NCBI RefSeq assembly: GCF_947169445.1
Contig: NZ_CAMVPU010000041.1
Coordinates: forward strand, 1-34,474
Reading direction: 5' to 3'
DNA from: an uncultured Butyrivibrio sp.
Lineage (GTDB): Bacteria; Bacillota; Clostridia; Lachnospirales; Lachnospiraceae
Length of the DNA: 34,474 nt
Below are positions 31,824-34,474 of the stretch, piece by piece. Below the pieces are notes generated by a model. The model made no database searches, was not told the DNA's origin, and saw only the letters and a program-made list of their open reading frames with translations. A program made the position numbers and the translations under genes. Every line of letters starts with the position of its first letter. Positions within the stretch are counted from its first letter, which is position 1.

Positions 31824-33504
31824 CACTAAATTCTCCTGTAGCAAGCTGTATTCTGCCATTATCATCTACACCGGTAATTTCTCCCTGCTTTTCAAGCGCG
31901 TAGATAAGCTGCTGGTACATGTCATCAAAGTTAAAAACCACTTCAACCTTGTTCTTATCATGAACAATAATCTTGTCTATAAGTTCAATAGCAGCAATTC
32001 TTGTAAGCTCCTGTATGTTCTGGTACTCTGCAAAATAATCAATCCACTTAAACTTATCTGATCGGTTCTCGATAATGTCTCTGATCTCATGCTCGTAGGT
32101 TCGTATCATTTCCTCAGCATTTCTGGCCCTTTTGTTATAGGATTCATAAAGCTCGTTATACTCTTCCTGAGATACTGTGCCATCCTTAAGATCTTCATAC
32201 AGGAGATTTCTATGTTCTTTGCATCTCCTAAGCTCCTTGATCTTAAGTTCCTTCTTCTTTTCAATTTCCTTTATATCTATCTCCTGAAGAGGAACATCCT
32301 TCAGATACTTAAGGATTCTCTGAATATCAAGAATGTTTTCTATAAAGGTCTGTATCACTTTAAGTACGATTGATTCCAGCTTTTCCTGACGGATTCTGTG
32401 ACTTGAGCACTTTTTTGTCTTTTTATTGGTGTTGCATAAATAGTAGTGATACTCTCTTCCTGCTACCGGAATATTCTTTTTTACCATGCCCAATCCGCAA
32501 TCAGGGCATATAACAAGCCCACTCAGCGGATATACTACTTCCTCATAAGGTGATGTCCTGGTGTCCATGCCAAGTAATCTCTGTACCAGATCAAACTCTC
32601 TTTTCCCAATAATAGGTTCGTGATTATCCTTGCATACTGTCCATTCATTCTCCGGTTTAACGTAGTGCTTCTTTACCTTATGGTTTGGAGTCGTGATCTT
32701 TCCCTGAATCAGATCCCCAATGTAGATTCGGTTGGTAAGGATGAATCTGACCGTACTTGGATTCCAGGGGCAATTATCATTCTTTGCAAAAGGATTTGAG
32801 AAATTGAGCCCCTTCAACCTTTTATAAGTGTATGGGGAAGGAATCTTTTTATTCTCCAGATGAATTGCTATACGATTGATGCTCATGCCATTGAGTTTCA
32901 GTTTGTAAATCTCTCTGACAACCATCGCTGCTTCTTCGTCGATAATAGCCTTGTACTTATCATTAGGATCCTTCATATATCCATATGGAAGAAAAGAGCT
33001 TACGACCTTTCCATCCTTTCTCTTGGCCTCAAGGCTGCTTCGGATCTTGATTGAGATATCTCTACAATAGGAATCATTCAAAAGATTCTTGAAAGATATC
33101 AAAAGATCGTTCTGCTGGTCATTGATACTATCCACGTTATCTGTGATAGCAATAAACCTTACTCCCAGTGCAGGGAAGATTCTCTCCAGATAATTGCCGG
33201 AGTCTATGTATTCACGACCAAATCTCGAAAGGTCTTTTACAATAACGCAGTCAACGACACCTCTTCTGATATCTTCAATCATCAATTGGAACTGAGGTCT
33301 GTCAAAGTTACTGCCTGTATATCCATCATCCACTCGTTCTGAAACAAGGATGATGTCATCTTTGTCTTTAAGGAATTGTTTGATCATCGCCTTCTGGGTA
33401 GAAATACTGTTGCTTTCTGCCTTCTTGGCGTTGGAAACATCACCGTCCTCCTGAGACAACCTCAGGTACATGGCGGCGTGATAGATTCTTTTAGAATAGT
33501 TCAT
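31807..33504 (-). CDS. Large serine recombinase 4 (active-site complete)
   Basis: A 565-residue recombinase. MYLRLSQED gives Arg15 and Ser17, VKDLSRFGR (89-97) gives the other arginines, LPYGYMKDP marks the Recombinase domain and VICPDCGLGM (331-340) the zinc ribbon. A long Lys/Glu-rich coiled coil covers about 390-480. AAGGAGG six bases before ATG 33504 is the strongest ribosome binding site of the array. It is the first gene of the four-recombinase operon and may be the founding integrase. Confidence 0.93.
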   Translation of the reverse strand: MNYSKRIYHAAMYLRLSQEDGDVSNAKKAESNSISTQKAMIKQFLKDKDDIILVSERVDDGYTGSNFDRPQFQLMIEDIRRGVVDCVIVKDLSRFGREYIDSGNYLERIFPALGVRFIAITDNVDSINDQQNDLLISFKNLLNDSYCRDISIKIRSSLEAKRKDGKVVSSFLPYGYMKDPNDKYKAIIDEEAAMVVREIYKLKLNGMSINRIAIHLENKKIPSPYTYKRLKGLNFSNPFAKNDNCPWNPSTVRFILTNRIYIGDLIQGKITTPNHKVKKHYVKPENEWTVCKDNHEPIIGKREFDLVQRLLGMDTRTSPYEEVVYPLSGLVICPDCGLGMVKKNIPVAGREYHYYLCNTNKKTKKCSSHRIRQEKLESIVLKVIQTFIENILDIQRILKYLKDVPLQEIDIKEIEKKKELKIKELRRCKEHRNLLYEDLKDGTVSQEEYNELYESYNKRARNAEEMIRTYEHEIRDIIENRSDKFKWIDYFAEYQNIQELTRIAAIELIDKIIVHDKNKVEVVFNFDDMYQQLIYALEKQGEITGVDDNGRIQLATGEFSDETKI

Positions 33505-33547
33505 ATGTTGCCTCCTTCAATTCATTTGTATATGTATTAAAGCTGGC

Positions 33548-33574
33548 AACACCGGTGTTATAGAAAGTTAACTT
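33548..33574. promoter_or_regulatory. Palindromes in front of the recombinase operon
   Basis: AACACCGGTGTT (33548-33559) is a perfect 12-bp palindrome and AAGTTAACTT (33565-33574) a perfect 10-bp one. They are 44 and 61 bases upstream of the first recombinase start. On the minus strand TATAAC overlaps the gap between them and could be a -10, so the 12-bp palindrome would sit over the transcription start and could be an operator. Confidence 0.4.
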
Positions 33575-33634
33575 CTTGCTTTACGCAAACAGTAACATAA
33601 ACACCTGATATACACCAGCTTGTCGATTCTCACC

Positions 33635-33883
33635 TCATGACATCAGAAGCAAATTTTCAAAAGCATCTTCAAAAGATACTCCGTTGTTTGCAAATCTGAT
33701 CTTTACTTTAGTATCTCCAACCTTAACAAGGTACGGATTACCCGTTGCCCTAAGAAACTGTTTCTTCCTTCTTTCCTGTGTTCTATTCCTATCAATCCTG
33801 ATCTTGCTGATGTCCACTAGGTTATCCAGGCTTACATCATCAAAATCTGCTTCCAAAAATCTCTTATGCTCCTCTACTGTCAT
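33635..33883 (-). CDS. DUF6870-like small protein
   Basis: An 82-residue charged protein with LVDISKIRIDRNRTQERR followed by NPYLVKVGDTKVKIRFANNG near residues 49-68. This resembles the DUF6870 proteins found beside serine recombinases in Firmicute mobile elements. The function is unknown; an accessory or directionality role is possible. It starts at ATG 33883, eight bases after the MazF-like gene ends, and ends 130 bases before the recombinase operon. Confidence 0.6.
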   Translation of the reverse strand: MTVEEHKRFLEADFDDVSLDNLVDISKIRIDRNRTQERRKKQFLRATGNPYLVKVGDTKVKIRFANNGVSFEDAFENLLLMS

Positions 33884-33891
33884 ACACCCTC

Positions 33892-34272
33892 CTACGGCGC
33901 TTCAATACTCTCCGGAATATAGAACCCGAGATGCGCCTTGACCGCTTCTTCTACTCCCTTTAGTTCCTTTTTCTTGAGCTTGCCCATATACCTGATAACT
34001 CTCTGCTTGGATATGGTCTCAACACACTCACCAAGCGCTGTAGATCTCGTGGACAGGCCTCTGGCATTTACCAGTTCAAAATGAGTTGGCTGACCCGGCT
34101 TCTTATCCTTGGATGTCACCGGGACTATGGTTATGTTGGGTGAAAAGAAATTACCAACATCATTCTGGATAACGATTACAGGCCTTATTCCTCCCTGTTC
34201 GCTTCCCGTCCCTTCACCAAGATCTGCCAGGTAAATATCGCCTCTGCGATAATTCCAGTTTTCACTTAGCAT
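33892..34272 (-). CDS. Type II toxin, PemK/MazF family endoribonuclease
   Basis: A 126-residue protein. RRGDIYLADLGEGTGSEQGG and RPVIVIQND at the N-terminus, PNITIVPVTSKDKKPGQPTH in the middle and the RGLSTRSTALGECVETIS segment match MazF/PemK toxins that cut mRNA. Family-typical residues for RNA cleavage are present. AAAGGAG precedes the ATG at 34272. No complete antitoxin gene is seen next to it; the frame upstream (34262-34399) has no start and is unlike MazE. It may maintain the element or be held in check from outside the window. Confidence 0.88.
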   Translation of the reverse strand: MLSENWNYRRGDIYLADLGEGTGSEQGGIRPVIVIQNDVGNFFSPNITIVPVTSKDKKPGQPTHFELVNARGLSTRSTALGECVETISKQRVIRYMGKLKKKELKGVEEAVKAHLGFYIPESIEAP

Positions 34273-34399
34273 GTAGCTTCTCCTTTCGTAGTTCTTTATA
34301 GAAGCTTCTTAAGTCTTCTATGTAAAGCGACCAGCCGCAGCCGGTCGCACCAATTTTTATATGATGTTCCTCATATTCGCCCTCGGCCCCCTGAGCGGA
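34262..34399 (-). pseudogene. C-terminal fragment of an unidentified gene upstream of mazF
   Basis: A 45-codon frame on the minus strand, from after a TAG at 34400-34402 to a stop at 34262-34264, overlaps the mazF start by 11 bases. The peptide reads naturally near its end (IGATGCGWSLYIEDL, then RSFYKELRKEKLHAK) but there is no start codon or ribosome binding site. A second frame just upstream (toward 34474) also reads as protein-like, so a frameshifted gene is likely. It could also be an intact gene begun at a rare start. No family is recognised. Confidence 0.35.
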
Positions 34400-34474
34400 C
34401 TAAATAGTCCTGGGAAATCATCAGGCGGCTGTAGCTACAGCTCCATGGGAATCTCACCCCTCCGCGGTTCTCGC

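Overview
The window looks like chromosomal DNA of a low-GC anaerobic Firmicute, most likely a Lachnospiraceae member close to Butyrivibrio or Pseudobutyrivibrio. The basis is strong AGGAGG-type ribosome binding sites, moderate AT richness, DUF6462, DUF6870 and DUF5680 family proteins, and tandem large serine recombinases. Species identity is inference. Every gene I can support is on the minus strand, so transcription runs from high to low coordinates. No rRNA, tRNA or CRISPR array was seen.

Layout from left to right: 1-614 is a hairpin-rich stretch without a convincing gene. 615-2391 holds a methyltransferase, a FluC fluoride channel and a small serine recombinase. The recombinase is followed by an unusual cluster of long perfect palindromes (2459-2725). 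2749-4056 is an AAA/DUF4143 ATPase with two copies of a 14-bp palindrome upstream. 4168-7833 is a probable operon: a RelA/SpoT-like synthetase, an HPr-like protein without the active histidine, a GNAT and glutamine-dependent NAD synthetase.

8214-17737 is an eight-gene catabolic locus: a degenerate KaiC-like/PPDK_N fusion, a PucR-type regulator, a polar amino acid ABC importer (lipoprotein, permease, ATPase), a cytidylate kinase-like protein, a class III aminotransferase and an iron alcohol dehydrogenase. Together they suggest import of an omega-amino acid (GABA, beta-alanine or 5-aminovalerate type), transamination to a semialdehyde, and reduction to a hydroxy acid as an electron sink. A good promoter with two upstream direct repeats precedes the binding-protein gene.

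17767-23195 begins with a deleted copy of the RelA-like gene. It continues as a packed run of small unrelated genes: several GNATs (one with an amber stop), an OTCase-like protein, a DUF523 protein, a P-loop kinase-like protein, a tautomerase, a DUF5680 protein and a histidine phosphatase.

23302-34474 is mobile DNA. A ParA/ParB/DUF6462 module and the 3' part of a tyrosine integrase are followed by four overlapping large serine recombinase genes, a DUF6870-like protein, a MazF/PemK toxin and a gene fragment. One of the four recombinases has lost the catalytic serine and two arginines but keeps its DNA-binding parts. The integrase loses its 5' half next to the recombinase array, so one element has probably inserted into another. 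The recombinase quartet with an inactive member and the KaiC-like/PPDK_N-led amino acid locus are the best candidates for something undescribed.
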